DNA of 64,000 nt from Paenibacillus sp. SYP-B3998 (GTDB lineage: Bacteria; Bacillota; Bacilli; Paenibacillales; NBRC-103111): positions 186,001-250,000 of the forward strand of contig NZ_JAAIKC010000002.1 in NCBI RefSeq assembly GCF_010820665.1. Reading direction: 5' to 3'. Position numbers and translations under genes: made by a program. The notes below the pieces were generated by a model. That model was not told the origin of the DNA, did no database searches, and saw only the letters and a program-made list of their open reading frames with translations. This document shows positions 9,867 through 18,582 of the stretch, piece by piece (the stretch's first letter is position 1; every line of letters begins with the position of its first letter).

Positions 9867-10597
9867 ACGTTATGTGTCTGGAGCGCTGCTTCCCTAAGCT
9901 CTTCTACCTCTTTCGGCGTCAGGTGACGATACTTCGCTCTTGGCAAGCCAGTAAGAAAGATCGGACCAAACTTAATGCGTTTAAGCTTAATTACAGGGAA
10001 AGCAATCGACTCAAACATACGTCTTACTTGTCGATTCCTACCTTCGTAGATCGTAATTTCAATAATGGATTCATTTTTCGTTGGATTCACATCCGCATAT
10101 TCCACTTCAGCTGGAGAGGTCATGCCATCATCCAACTGAACGCCAATTCTAAGCTTCTCAAGCAGTGTTCCGTGCGGAACTCCTTTGACGGTAGCTTGGT
10201 AAGTCCTCGGAACGTGATGCTTCGGATGTGTTAATAAGTGCGCAAATTCTCCATCGTTGGTCAGAAGGAGTAACCCTTCCGTATCATAATCCAGTCGTCC
10301 GACCGGGTAGACGCGTTCCCTAATGCCAGGTAAGAAATCCGTCACTACTTTGCGCCCTTCAGGATCTGTCGCACTTGTAATAACACCCTTTGGCTTATTC
10401 AAGATGACATAAATTTTCTTTTGTTGGCCGACTGTACGACCATCGACCTTAATTTCATCTTCCGATGCGTTCACTTTCACGCCAAGCGTCGTGACGACTT
10501 CCCCATTCACTTGTACGCGCCCGGACGTGATAATTTCTTCGCATTTCCTGCGGGACGCGATCCCCGCTTCGGCTAATACTTTTTGCAGTCTTTCCAT
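9851..10597 (-). CDS. rluB: 23S rRNA pseudouridine synthase RluB
   Basis: Makes a pseudouridine in the large-subunit rRNA (position 2605 in E. coli numbering). The protein starts with an S4 RNA-binding domain (RLQKVLAEAGIASRRKCEEI). The RsuA/RluB catalytic motif follows as GRLDYDTEGLLLLTNDGE near residue 101, where the Asp is the nucleophile. The later GRNRQVRRMFE segment is typical. Length 248 fits RluB. It occupies the ypuL position between spm and res seen in Bacillus. Confidence 0.92.
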   Translation of the reverse strand: MERLQKVLAEAGIASRRKCEEIITSGRVQVNGEVVTTLGVKVNASEDEIKVDGRTVGQQKKIYVILNKPKGVITSATDPEGRKVVTDFLPGIRERVYPVGRLDYDTEGLLLLTNDGEFAHLLTHPKHHVPRTYQATVKGVPHGTLLEKLRIGVQLDDGMTSPAEVEYADVNPTKNESIIEITIYEGRNRQVRRMFESIAFPVIKLKRIKFGPIFLTGLPRAKYRHLTPKEVEELREAALQTHNVQKGQ

Positions 10598-10693
10598 GAT
10601 CCGCTTTCACCTCATGCTAATGATAACGGAGTTAATAGTAAATCACAAGTGTATGAAGCGTGTTCGAGGCATATTCACCCCAGAATGGAGCCA

Positions 10694-11227
10694 TTAAGTG
10701 AAAACTAGATAACAAATCACAATAGAGGCAACGAATCCTACAAGATCAGAAATAAGTCCTACCTTTAGCGCATAGCCCGCTTTACGGATGCCAATTGCTC
10801 CAAAATAAACCGTCACAACATACAACGTCGTATCCGTACTGCCCTGTACGGTTGAAGCGATCCTCCCAATCATCGAATCAGGGCCGAATTGCTCGATGAG
10901 ATCAGTTGTGAAAGCCAGAGAACCCGCGCCTGTAATAGGCCTTAGAATGGCAAGTGGAAGCACTTCAGTTGGGATGCCCATACTTTCAAATAAAGGCCTC
11001 ATCCAGCTAAGCACAATATCCATCGCACCCGATGCGCGAAAGACAGATATAGCTACCATCATCCCAACAAGATGTGGAATTATTTTAATTGCAGTGTCAA
11101 AACCTTCCTTCGCCCCTTCTACAAAAGACTCATAGACCGGAACTTTGCGATAGGCAGCGTATAAAGGGATAAAGACAATCATAACAGGTATTGCCCAAGC
11201 AGACAGGAGTGAGACGAAGGCATACAT
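10694..11227 (-). CDS. spmB: Spore maturation protein SpmB
   Basis: Nucleoside-recognition (Gate) domain membrane protein of 177 residues. With SpmA it is needed for spore core dehydration and heat resistance; the transported substrate is unknown. Visible are hydrophobic helices through most of the chain and the conserved central segment LRPITGAGSLAF. It lies six bases after spmA, so it is in the same transcript, and dacB is upstream, an arrangement known from B. subtilis. Confidence 0.93.
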   Translation of the reverse strand: MYAFVSLLSAWAIPVMIVFIPLYAAYRKVPVYESFVEGAKEGFDTAIKIIPHLVGMMVAISVFRASGAMDIVLSWMRPLFESMGIPTEVLPLAILRPITGAGSLAFTTDLIEQFGPDSMIGRIASTVQGSTDTTLYVVTVYFGAIGIRKAGYALKVGLISDLVGFVASIVICYLVFT

Positions 11228-11233
11228 ACATAA

Positions 11234-11833
11234 TCATCCTTTCAATGGAGGAATGGGCGAGCGAGACCTCCGATACCAACGATCTACCAAAATAGCCGCA
11301 GCCGTTGAAATCGCAGTCGCGATTAACGTGGTACCCACGATTTCAGCCGGATTCACGGAATTATAATTCATTCGAATGGCAATCAACGTAGTCGGAATTA
11401 GCGTGATGCTTGATGTATTTAAAGCCAGCAGTGTACACATTGCTGGACTTGCTGTATCCTTGTCCCCATTCAGTTTTTGCAGTTCCTGCATAGCCTTGAT
11501 GCCCATAGGCGTCGCTGCATTCCCTAGGCCTAGGACGTTAGCGCTCATGTTAGACATGATGTAGCCAAGCGCTGGATGATTTTTCGGTATGCTGGGGAAA
11601 AGAAAGCGCACGAATGGGCGAAGCAGAACCGCTAGTTTGCTTAGAATGCCTGCATCCTCCGCGATACGCATCATGCCAAGCCAGAAGACCAGTACACTAA
11701 TTAACCCGAAACATACGGTAACTCCACTCTTAGCGCCATCAAAAGCTGCTTGGGTTACCGTTTCCACATTACCGCTTAACGCTGCAACAATGAAACCCGC
11801 AACAATAAAAAATAACCATATCCAGTTCACCAT
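11234..11833 (-). CDS. spmA: Spore maturation protein SpmA
   Basis: Partner of SpmB, 199 residues, multi-pass, also of the Gate/nucleoside-recognition family. Recognisable segments are MSNMSANVLGLGNAATPMG and LLALNTSSITLIPTT. Both are strongly conserved in SpmA by recollection of the family. It starts 12 bases after the dacB stop. Co-transcription with dacB suggests mother-cell expression and a shared effect on cortex and core water content. Confidence 0.93.
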   Translation of the reverse strand: MVNWIWLFFIVAGFIVAALSGNVETVTQAAFDGAKSGVTVCFGLISVLVFWLGMMRIAEDAGILSKLAVLLRPFVRFLFPSIPKNHPALGYIMSNMSANVLGLGNAATPMGIKAMQELQKLNGDKDTASPAMCTLLALNTSSITLIPTTLIAIRMNYNSVNPAEIVGTTLIATAISTAAAILVDRWYRRSRSPIPPLKG

Positions 11834-11845
11834 TTCAGCAGCCCC

Positions 11846-13039
11846 CTAATCTAGCCATTCCGTCTCAGAGAAATTGAACATCTTATGTATCATCATGCTG
11901 CAAATCAATTGATAACGTGTAAGGAGTGTCTCTTTGTAGGGCTTCCCTACCTTAAAGCTAAAGGTCGACTGATCCGCCGCTTGCATACGCGTGCTTGTTT
12001 TATCGAACAAGGGGACCGTCTGTATGAGCTTCTTATTTAGAAAGTACTGTAAGCTCCCTCTTTCGCCCAGGCGATAATCCGTGGATAAGGGATCGACTAA
12101 TACTACTTTTTTGCTAAGTGAGGCCGCTTCACCTTCCGCTAATGGGTAGGAGAAGGAATGACCAATAACCCAAGGATTACCGTCAATCGCATCACCTTTA
12201 TTCGCGACTTGTTGAAGCGGATAATATTTGAAGCCATACTGCAGCAAACTTGAATGATCCGCCCAATCGTTCGGATCATTAAGCGTAACGACGGCAAGCT
12301 GCTGCCCGTTACGAGTAGCCGAGGACACGAGACAACGCTTGGCCAGCTTGGTATACCCCGTTTTGACGCCATCGGAGCCTTCAAAAAGAGAAAGCATCTT
12401 ATTCTTATTCAACCACGTGTAATCCCATTTTTCATTAGGATTCGGGACTTTTTTCACCTTGGTGCTAACAATTTCTTGAAAGATGGGATTTTTCAATGCA
12501 TAAGCAGTGAGCTTTGCCATATCATTTGCGCTCGAACGATGGCCCTCGCCTTCATCTAACCCTGACGGATTCATAAAGTTCGAATGGGTCATTCCAAGCA
12601 TCTTCGCCTTTTCATTCATCAGATAGACGAAGCCCTCCACACTTCCCCCAACATGCTCAGCGATTGCCGTTGCGGCGTCATTCCCTGAACGCAGCATCAG
12701 CCCATACAACATATCGTGTAAGCGCATCTCTTCACCCAGCTTCAAATAAATAGAAGAACCTTCTTTACCGAACGCATTTTTGCTAACCTTGACCGTATCC
12801 GTCAACTTGCCATTATCGATGGCTACGATGGCCGTCATAATTTTGGTCAAGCTGGCTATACGCATGGGCACGTCCCCTTTTTCACTATATAGGATGCGTC
12901 CTGACTCCACGTCGATAAGAGATGCACCCACAGCATTAGCATGCACGACAGGCGGGGCTGCCTCCACTTGTCCCAGTGGAGCGCAAAGTAAGCACACGAA
13001 TGCTGTCCACATTATTGTAATCCTGACTTTTTTTTTCAT
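11846..13039 (-). CDS. dacB: D-Ala-D-Ala carboxypeptidase DacB (PBP5*-like)
   Basis: Penicillin-binding carboxypeptidase that trims peptide stems in spore cortex peptidoglycan. A signal peptide spans about residues 1-27, and the three active-site motifs are SLTK, SGN and KTG (GVKTGYTK). A C-terminal PBP5-type beta domain follows. The ATG at 13039 gives better spacing to AGGAGG than the tandem ATG at 13042. Its assignment as DacB rather than another PBP5 paralog (a second one lies at 30932) rests on linkage to spmA-spmB and on a sigma-E-like promoter. Confidence 0.88.
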   Translation of the reverse strand: MKKKVRITIMWTAFVCLLCAPLGQVEAAPPVVHANAVGASLIDVESGRILYSEKGDVPMRIASLTKIMTAIVAIDNGKLTDTVKVSKNAFGKEGSSIYLKLGEEMRLHDMLYGLMLRSGNDAATAIAEHVGGSVEGFVYLMNEKAKMLGMTHSNFMNPSGLDEGEGHRSSANDMAKLTAYALKNPIFQEIVSTKVKKVPNPNEKWDYTWLNKNKMLSLFEGSDGVKTGYTKLAKRCLVSSATRNGQQLAVVTLNDPNDWADHSSLLQYGFKYYPLQQVANKGDAIDGNPWVIGHSFSYPLAEGEAASLSKKVVLVDPLSTDYRLGERGSLQYFLNKKLIQTVPLFDKTSTRMQAADQSTFSFKVGKPYKETLLTRYQLICSMMIHKMFNFSETEWLD

Positions 13040-13095
13040 CATAATCCTCCTAGGCAAAAGAACTTGTACGTATTGATCAGACAAAACTTTGTACA

Positions 13096-13124
13096 AGTAT
13101 ATGCTTTTCCAATTGGGATATGTC
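13096..13124 (-). promoter_or_regulatory. Sigma-E-like promoter of dacB-spmA-spmB
   Basis: On the minus strand GACATATC (-35) is followed after 13 bases by CATATACT (-10). The sigma-E consensus I use is KMATATT and CATACAMT. The predicted start is about 50 bases before dacB. The spacer is one base shorter than usual. Confidence 0.5.
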
Positions 13125-13136
13125 CAAGTCTTGTTA

Positions 13137-13165
13137 TTTACAAACCATCATACACTCGGTATAAT
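13137..13165 (+). promoter_or_regulatory. Sigma-A promoter of the ArsB/NhaD transporter
   Basis: TTTACA at 13137-13142, 17-base spacer, perfect TATAAT at 13160-13165. Transcription would begin near 13172 and run through a short hairpin leader into the transporter gene. Confidence 0.75.
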
Positions 13166-13196
13166 GAGAAAGAATTTCATATGGAGATTACCGGAG

Positions 13197-13222
13197 GAGC
13201 CTGCCAACGCGGGCTCTTTTTG
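13197..13222 (+). terminator. Terminator-like hairpin inside the transporter leader
   Basis: GAGCC / GGCTC arms (13197-13201 and 13212-13216) followed by TTTTT, only about 25 bases after the predicted transcription start. A second T-run (seven T) follows. It lies upstream of the transporter gene, so it could be an attenuator. Confidence 0.5.
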
Positions 13223-13275
13223 CATTTTTTTGGGTTCTCCGTGCAAACTAACACGACATACAAAGGAGGAGAAAC

Positions 13276-14571
13276 ATGATGACTTGGCTAGCCTTACTTA
13301 TTTTCTTAATAACGTATGCATTGATTATTTCTGAAAAAGTGAACCGCGCCGTTATCGCCATGCTGGGGGCAGCGATCATGATCATTGCGGGCATCCTTGA
13401 TGTTCACAAAGCTTTTGAACATTATATTGAATGGGGAACCATTACCCTACTAATCGGGATGATGATTCTCGTAGGCATAACGAACAAAACCGGCGTCTTC
13501 CAGTTCGTAGCCATTCGTGCGGCTAAACTAGTGAAAGGCGATCCCCTGCGTATTTTATTAATCATGGCAACCTTAACAGCCATCGGTTCTGCGCTTTTGG
13601 ATAACGTAACTACGGTGCTACTCGTCGTGCCCGTAACTTTTGCCATAACACGAATCTTGGAAGTCAATGCGGTGCCCTTTTTAATGGCGGAAATCATGGC
13701 TTCTAATATCGGCGGCACAGCAACGCTCATCGGAGATCCACCTAATATCATGATTGGTTCGGCCAATCCACACCTAACATTCAATGCTTTTTTACTTAAC
13801 CTTGCTCCGATAACAGTTATTATTATGGGAGTTACGCTGTTCATTCTTTATTGGATCTATAAGCGTCAATTAAAACCAAACCCTCAGCTTCAAGCCAAAT
13901 TAATGAATATGAGGGAGAGCGACTTTATACAAGATCCTGTTTTGATGAAAAAATCATTACTCATCTTGGGACTTACAATAATTGGTTTTATGCTCCACGC
14001 CATCATTCATGTGGATGCTGCGGTCGTGGCAATAACTGGAGCCATTCTCCTCATGATATTCGGACTCAAAGAACATGAAGTCGAAACTGCTTTTGATTCG
14101 GTAGAATGGGTAACGATTTTCTTCTTCGCAGGCTTGTTTAGCTTAGTAGGAGGTCTTCAAGAAGTGGGCTTGATCAAAGATTTGGCCATGAAAGCTTTGG
14201 ACGTCACAGAGGGGAATATTGGGACAGCTTCTATTCTTATCTTATGGGGATCAGGGATTGCATCAGCCACTATCGACAATATCCCTTTCGTCGCCACGAT
14301 GATCCCGTTAATCAAAGACATGGCAGATGCTCTCGGTTTAGCAGTGGATTCTCCCCAAGTTACTACACTTTGGTGGTCTCTCGCACTAGGCGCGTGCCTA
14401 GGAGGAAATGGCACTATCATTGGAGCTTCTGCCAATGTCATTGTTGCTGGACTCGCCGCTAAAGAGGGCAAAAGCTTCAGTTATTTTGAATTCCTAAAAA
14501 TAGGTGTACCCATAACGCTTGTTTCTCTTCTACTTGCTCAGATCTATGTATATTTCAGATATTTGATGTAA
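13276..14571 (+). CDS. ArsB/NhaD-family ion transporter
   Basis: Integral membrane permease of 431 residues with about ten to twelve helices. Two internally related halves are marked by ASNIGGTATLIGDPPN (about residue 146) and GACLGGNGTIIGASAN (about residue 376). These paired motifs define the Ion Transporter superfamily, which includes ArsB, NhaD and citrate/P-protein permeases. Substrate cannot be fixed from sequence: Na+/H+ antiport, metalloid oxyanion or organic anion are all possible. No arsenic genes are nearby, so I make no arsenite claim. A strong ribosome site (AAGGAGG) precedes the tandem ATG start. Confidence 0.85.
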   Translation: MMTWLALLIFLITYALIISEKVNRAVIAMLGAAIMIIAGILDVHKAFEHYIEWGTITLLIGMMILVGITNKTGVFQFVAIRAAKLVKGDPLRILLIMATLTAIGSALLDNVTTVLLVVPVTFAITRILEVNAVPFLMAEIMASNIGGTATLIGDPPNIMIGSANPHLTFNAFLLNLAPITVIIMGVTLFILYWIYKRQLKPNPQLQAKLMNMRESDFIQDPVLMKKSLLILGLTIIGFMLHAIIHVDAAVVAITGAILLMIFGLKEHEVETAFDSVEWVTIFFFAGLFSLVGGLQEVGLIKDLAMKALDVTEGNIGTASILILWGSGIASATIDNIPFVATMIPLIKDMADALGLAVDSPQVTTLWWSLALGACLGGNGTIIGASANVIVAGLAAKEGKSFSYFEFLKIGVPITLVSLLLAQIYVYFRYLM

Positions 14572-14582
14572 GCCACACTAAA

Positions 14583-14606
14583 AAAGCTGTCCGCGAGGAC
14601 AGCTTT
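14583..14606. terminator. Bidirectional terminator
   Basis: Perfect 10-bp hairpin AAAGCTGTCC / GGACAGCTTT with GCGA loop, between the convergent transporter and ytfJ genes. T-rich flanks lie on both strands. Confidence 0.85.
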
Positions 14607-14621
14607 CCATTTTAATTAATG

Positions 14622-15122
14622 CTAAACAATAAAGTTCTGATTTTCGATATTTGTCACATTGCTGGACCCCGAAGTAGTTAAGCCACTCGTTGGCGTTTTT
14701 GCGCTTAACCCTTTAATCATACTCTGGATTTTATCCACAACTTGTGGCGCTGAATCAATCAAGCGCTCCAGTATATGCGTTTGGTTATCCAACGGAACCA
14801 CTTTCACGCCATTTTTACCAACTACCAAAAAAGCAATAGGTGTAATAGATACCCCGCCTCCACTACCTCCACCGAAAGGGAGTGCCACCTTAGCGTTAAT
14901 TGCATCGCTTTTGTCAAGGGAGCCACCTTGTATTTCGATTTCTGAATCCGTGACGAATTCACTTCCACCAGCAGCAAACCCGAAGCCTACTTTGGAAATC
15001 GGCATAATGACGCTGCCGTCTGGCGTTTCAACCGGATCCCCGACAATGGTATTCACGTCAACCATCTCTTTGATGTTTTCCATCGCAACTTTCATTAACC
15101 CTTGGATCGGATGTTCTGACAT
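14622..15122 (-). CDS. ytfJ: GerW-family sporulation protein YtfJ
   Basis: 166-residue member of the GerW/YtfJ family, forespore proteins needed for a normal germination response in Bacillus. The N-terminal segment HPIQGLMKVAMENIKEMVDV and the Gly-rich middle (FGGGSGGGVSITPIAF) are typical. No membrane segment is seen. It is followed upstream by its usual partner ytfI and has a sigma-G-like promoter in the gap. The C-terminal 25 residues are Ser/Thr-rich and probably disordered. Confidence 0.9.
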   Translation of the reverse strand: MSEHPIQGLMKVAMENIKEMVDVNTIVGDPVETPDGSVIMPISKVGFGFAAGGSEFVTDSEIEIQGGSLDKSDAINAKVALPFGGGSGGGVSITPIAFLVVGKNGVKVVPLDNQTHILERLIDSAPQVVDKIQSMIKGLSAKTPTSGLTTSGSSNVTNIENQNFIV

Positions 15123-15204
15123 CGTTATCTACCTCCTAATCGTTTTTGGCCAGAAAAACTGGCATCGGAATCATAAGCTTGAAAGAGCAATAATGGTTCT
15201 TTTT

Positions 15205-15234
15205 TAGAATGCCCTCACGGGTTTGCCCTTATGT
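15205..15234 (-). promoter_or_regulatory. Sigma-F/G-like promoter of ytfJ
   Basis: Minus strand ACATA (-35, consensus GHATR), 18-base spacer, CATTCTA (-10, consensus CATNHTA). It begins a leader of about 75 bases that contains a small GCCAG/CTGGC hairpin at 15151-15165. Confidence 0.45.
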
Positions 15235-15247
15235 ACGACTTCTAGCA

Positions 15248-15964
15248 TCACGAAACGGTTTTGGGTCTAGTCTTATGCAAAATTTGGATCCAAGCACGCA
15301 GTCCTCCTTTCACCTTGGCCGCTCTAACCACTAACCGAACACCTGCTAACAAAACAAACCAGACACGGATACGGCCAGCTGCACGCAGCTCTGTGTCAAA
15401 ATGCATTTGGTTGTATTGTGGAACAACATCAATCATGGGCTTCGTCTGCAGCTTGATATATTGAATTCCAAAACCAAGAAGGGATGATTTAATTGCCCAA
15501 ATCGCTCCAGTGGTGATTGCTGTTTCAGGAGCATCTCCAACGCCGACCCGTGTGGTCCATCTTAACTCGGTACATTCGACTTTAGCTAAGGTCATCTTCA
15601 TCCAATCGTACAAATGGAGCGTATTGACGAGTGCTATTTTAGCTTTTTTATAAAAAGAAATAATTTTTTCTTTGGTGATATGCTCTTTCTGTGCATCCTT
15701 GAGTTCCGCATTCGATTTCGATTTCGAATTCGATTTCGTAACCGTCTCTGATTTAATCATAATACCCTGACCGAAACCTTTAAACTGAATAATCGGAATG
15801 ACATATCGGTACCTGACCAGCCCGAACAAAGCTCGCATTTCCACAGATAACGTGTCATTATCCTTAACCCTAGAAAAATAAAACTCACCGCGAATAAAAC
15901 TGCTCATCACGACGATAAGCATAAACAAGATCACAAGAACGACCATCCCTACCCCAAACAACAT
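15248..15964 (-). CDS. ytfI: DUF2953 protein YtfI
   Basis: Sporulation-linked protein of unknown biochemical role that accompanies ytfJ in Bacillaceae. I chose the ATG at 15964 because an AGGAGGG site lies in front of it; the longer frame to 16042 would start without a ribosome site inside scpB. The product (238 residues) has one N-terminal membrane helix, then FSRVKDNDTLSVEMRALFGLVRYRY, a beta-rich DUF2953 region, and a charged Ser/Lys-rich linker near residues 90-105. The C-terminal part has hydrophobic patches. Function is not known. Confidence 0.8.
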   Translation of the reverse strand: MLFGVGMVVLVILFMLIVVMSSFIRGEFYFSRVKDNDTLSVEMRALFGLVRYRYVIPIIQFKGFGQGIMIKSETVTKSNSKSKSNAELKDAQKEHITKEKIISFYKKAKIALVNTLHLYDWMKMTLAKVECTELRWTTRVGVGDAPETAITTGAIWAIKSSLLGFGIQYIKLQTKPMIDVVPQYNQMHFDTELRAAGRIRVWFVLLAGVRLVVRAAKVKGGLRAWIQILHKTRPKTVS

Positions 15965-16041
15965 CAACGCGTTGATCCCTCCTAAACAAAAAAACTCCAC
16001 TGCAAGAAGAGTCTTCTCGCCATTGGAGTTAGTATGTACCA

Positions 16042-16641
16042 TTATTCGCCGCGTTTATCCATATCTTCAAAAGTGATTTGCTTTTGATCACCTAAACGAT
16101 CGAACAGCATCCGCGTTTCTTCTTCTAAATCCAAATTCCCTTGGAAGCTGGTAGAATCGGGAAGCTCTTGGATGGAGCTTAAGCCGAAGTATTCCAGAAA
16201 TTGCTTGGATGTTCCATAGAGTATAGGCCTCCCCACTGCATCAGCTCGACCGACTTCTTCAATAAGATCTTTTCCCGTTAACGTTTGCAAAGCGCGGTCA
16301 CACTTCACTCCACGAATTTCTTCAATTTCTACCCGGGTAATTGGCTGCTTATAAGCAACAATCGATAATGTTTCCAATGCTGCCTGCGAAAGAGAGGATC
16401 GTGAAGGTGTATAGGCAAGCCGCTCAAAGTAAGGCGCATGGGCAGCTAGTGTAGTCAATTGGTAAGCTCCGGCCACTTCCACAATTTGTACCCCGCGGCC
16501 TTTGCGTTTGAAATCTAATTTCATATCACGGAGTAAATCGGTTACTAAATGTAAGTCAAGCTCTAACACTTCAGCCAATTGCTTGGCATCCAAGCCTTCG
16601 TCGCCCGAGGCGAAGAGCAATCCTTCAATAATTGATTTCAT
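16042..16641 (-). CDS. scpB: Segregation and condensation protein B
   Basis: Kleisin-associated winged-helix subunit (KITE) of the Smc-ScpAB condensin, required for chromosome segregation. The start at 16641 gives the normal N-terminus MKSIIEGLLFASGDEGL and overlaps the scpA end by 17 bases; the longer frame would add residues not found in ScpB. Further family segments are LSQAALETLSIVAYKQPITR and IEEIRGVKCDRALQTL. The usual GRPILYGTSKQFLEYFGL follows. Length 199 is normal. Confidence 0.94.
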   Translation of the reverse strand: MKSIIEGLLFASGDEGLDAKQLAEVLELDLHLVTDLLRDMKLDFKRKGRGVQIVEVAGAYQLTTLAAHAPYFERLAYTPSRSSLSQAALETLSIVAYKQPITRVEIEEIRGVKCDRALQTLTGKDLIEEVGRADAVGRPILYGTSKQFLEYFGLSSIQELPDSTSFQGNLDLEEETRMLFDRLGDQKQITFEDMDKRGE

Positions 16642-17419
16642 CTGTTGAAAATTGAGTGTCAATTGCAGAATCCTCCTCTTTGGCTTGAATGACGATATCT
16701 TCAAATAGCTGATGCTGAAAGCACGTCACTTTTTTCATTTTCATTAATTCCAATAAGGCTAAGAACGTGATAACAATTTCTTCCCTTGTCATTTCATAAT
16801 CGAATAGCTTGGAAAAAAGCAGCTTGCCACCCTTAAATTTGAGCAGGTCTACGACTTCTCGCATGCGGTCTTTCACGGAAATTTCATCTCTTCGGATCTT
16901 TGCAATGACATTACGGTTTGATAATTTGCGCAAAGTACGTTGGAAAGCAATGAGTAGATCCGCTACGTCAAGCCCCTCTACTGGGTTTTCGTGTACAACC
17001 GGTCTAAAAGGGGTTAAATCCTCCGGCTCGCGCGTATAAATTAAGCTTCGCTCCACTTCTTTATCACGGAGCATGTCTGCTATCGATTTATACTTCCGGT
17101 ATTCAATCAGCTTCGCAACGAGCTCGGCACGAGGATCTAAATCATCATCCATACCGTAATCATATTCATCATCAAATTCAATAACAGGCGGTTTAGGCAG
17201 CAGCATCTTACTTTTAATAGATAAAAGCGTAGCCGCCATGACGAGAAATTCGCTAGTTACATCAAGCTCCAACTCCTGCATAGCCTGTACATAAGCTAAG
17301 TACTGATCCGTGATGTCTTTAATCGGTATATTATAAATATCGAGTTCATTTTTATCAATCAGATGCAGCAATAGATCAAGGGGGCCTTCATACGCTTCGA
17401 GCTTATAAGTGACTTTCAT
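16625..17419 (-). CDS. scpA: Segregation and condensation protein A
   Basis: Kleisin subunit that bridges the Smc dimer. The N-terminal Smc-neck-binding helix region YEGPLDLLLHLIDKNELDIY is clear (residues 8-27), and the C-terminal winged helix contains EIVITFLALLELMKMKKV. The middle is the usual acidic, flexible part (EFDDEYDYGMDDDL). 264 residues is standard. Its 3' end overlaps scpB, so the two subunits are made in a coupled way. Confidence 0.95.
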   Translation of the reverse strand: MKVTYKLEAYEGPLDLLLHLIDKNELDIYNIPIKDITDQYLAYVQAMQELELDVTSEFLVMAATLLSIKSKMLLPKPPVIEFDDEYDYGMDDDLDPRAELVAKLIEYRKYKSIADMLRDKEVERSLIYTREPEDLTPFRPVVHENPVEGLDVADLLIAFQRTLRKLSNRNVIAKIRRDEISVKDRMREVVDLLKFKGGKLLFSKLFDYEMTREEIVITFLALLELMKMKKVTCFQHQLFEDIVIQAKEEDSAIDTQFSTDEINY

Positions 17420-17435
17420 TCAGCTTTCCCCCTTG

Positions 17436-18077
17436 TCAAAGTGAAAATAAGTTCATCACAATTTGTGCAGCTAGTGGATAAATATGTGCCAGTGCCCACT
17501 GACCGATCGGTGTTATCATTAGGATAAGAACTAGTAAAAGACCATAGTATTCATTTCGTTCAAACCACGGGCGATTCCGATCCGAAACAAGCCCCCGCAC
17601 CACAAACCAACCGTCTAGCGGGTACAACGGTAATAGGTGGATCATACCCATCATAAGATTAACAATAACGCAATACTGCAAATAGACTCGCCATTCCTCC
17701 ACAGCAATTGTCTCTACGCCTCTGCCTATCCAGGTCGGAGCAAAGAAATACAACCACCAAAAGAAAAAGACAAGTAAGAGATTCATTAAAGGCCCTACCA
17801 AATAAACGAAAGTAAGAGACAGTTTAGGCCGTCTTCGAAATTGGGTCACATCTAACGGAAGCTTTTTGGACCAACCATATGGTCCAAACACAATCATGGC
17901 TAGCCCCAAGGCATCGATATGTGCCAAGGGGTTTAGCGATAATCGTTTGCTGTCCCTGGCTGTTCGATCTCCCAATAGCCAAGCAGTGCCCGCTTGTGCT
18001 GCATCATGCAACGTCATCGCAATCAGAAAGGCGAACAACCTAGGAAGCAGTGTTTCAAGATGAAAATAAGACAGCAT
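17436..18077 (-). CDS. Site-2-protease-like (M50) membrane protein with a degenerate active site
   Basis: 213-residue multi-pass protein of the S2P/YwhC-like M50 family. The framework is intact: an N-terminal helix carrying the zinc-motif position, the following LGDRTARDSKRLSLNPLAHID segment, GPLMNLLL, and LLPLYPLDGW with the third zinc-ligand Asp. However the first motif, HExxH in active members, reads HDAAQ (about residues 24-28), so the catalytic Glu and second His are replaced. It may be a pseudoprotease. It overlaps ribH by one base and precedes scpA, so it lies in the riboflavin-to-scp transcript. Confidence 0.82.
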   Translation of the reverse strand: MLSYFHLETLLPRLFAFLIAMTLHDAAQAGTAWLLGDRTARDSKRLSLNPLAHIDALGLAMIVFGPYGWSKKLPLDVTQFRRRPKLSLTFVYLVGPLMNLLLVFFFWWLYFFAPTWIGRGVETIAVEEWRVYLQYCVIVNLMMGMIHLLPLYPLDGWFVVRGLVSDRNRPWFERNEYYGLLLVLILMITPIGQWALAHIYPLAAQIVMNLFSL

Positions 18078-18547
18078 TAAGAAGAGAATTGTTTAGTCAA
18101 ATTCGCCATTTCGATCGCTGTAACGGCCGCTTCCCAACCTTTATTACCAGCTTTCGTACCCGCACGTTCTATCGCTTGTTCTATGGAATCCGTCGTCAAC
18201 ACGCCAAAAATAGTCGGAATACCTGTTTTCAAATTGATTGCCGAGACTCCCTTAGCCACTTCGCTGCACACATAATCAAAATGTGGCGTTGAGCCGCGAA
18301 TAACCGTACCTAATGTAATAACCGCATCGTATTTACCGCTTTCCGCCATCTTTTGAGCAATCAACGGAAGCTCGAAAGCGCCTGGAACCCAAGCGATATC
18401 CACTTCGTCGTCTTGTACACCGTGACGTTTCAATGCGTCCTGTGCCCCTCCCAAAAGTTTGGAAGTTATAAATTCATTGAACCGACCTACAACGATTCCG
18501 TATTTCAAGTTTTGCGAGACTAAATGACCTTCAAAAATGTTTGGCAT
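18077..18547 (-). CDS. ribH: 6,7-dimethyl-8-ribityllumazine synthase
   Basis: Penultimate step of riboflavin synthesis, condensing the ribitylamino-uracil with dihydroxybutanone phosphate; forms capsids in bacilli. Typical motifs: [26 protein letters not shown], and the catalytic His in [11 protein letters not shown], then [16 protein letters not shown]. Length 156 matches. It follows ribBA as in the Bacillus rib operon. Confidence 0.96.
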   Translation of the reverse strand: MPNIFEGHLVSQNLKYGIVVGRFNEFITSKLLGGAQDALKRHGVQDDEVDIAWVPGAFELPLIAQKMAESGKYDAVITLGTVIRGSTPHFDYVCSEVAKGVSAINLKTGIPTIFGVLTTDSIEQAIERAGTKAGNKGWEAAVTAIEMANLTKQFSS

Positions 18548-18582
18548 GTGAGTTTCTACCTTTCCCTATTTGGAATGTTTAT

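Noticed and set aside
13276-14571. Arsenite efflux pump ArsB
   Set aside because: No arsR, arsC or arsenic-linked genes nearby, and the family also covers Na+/H+ antiporters and other anion permeases.
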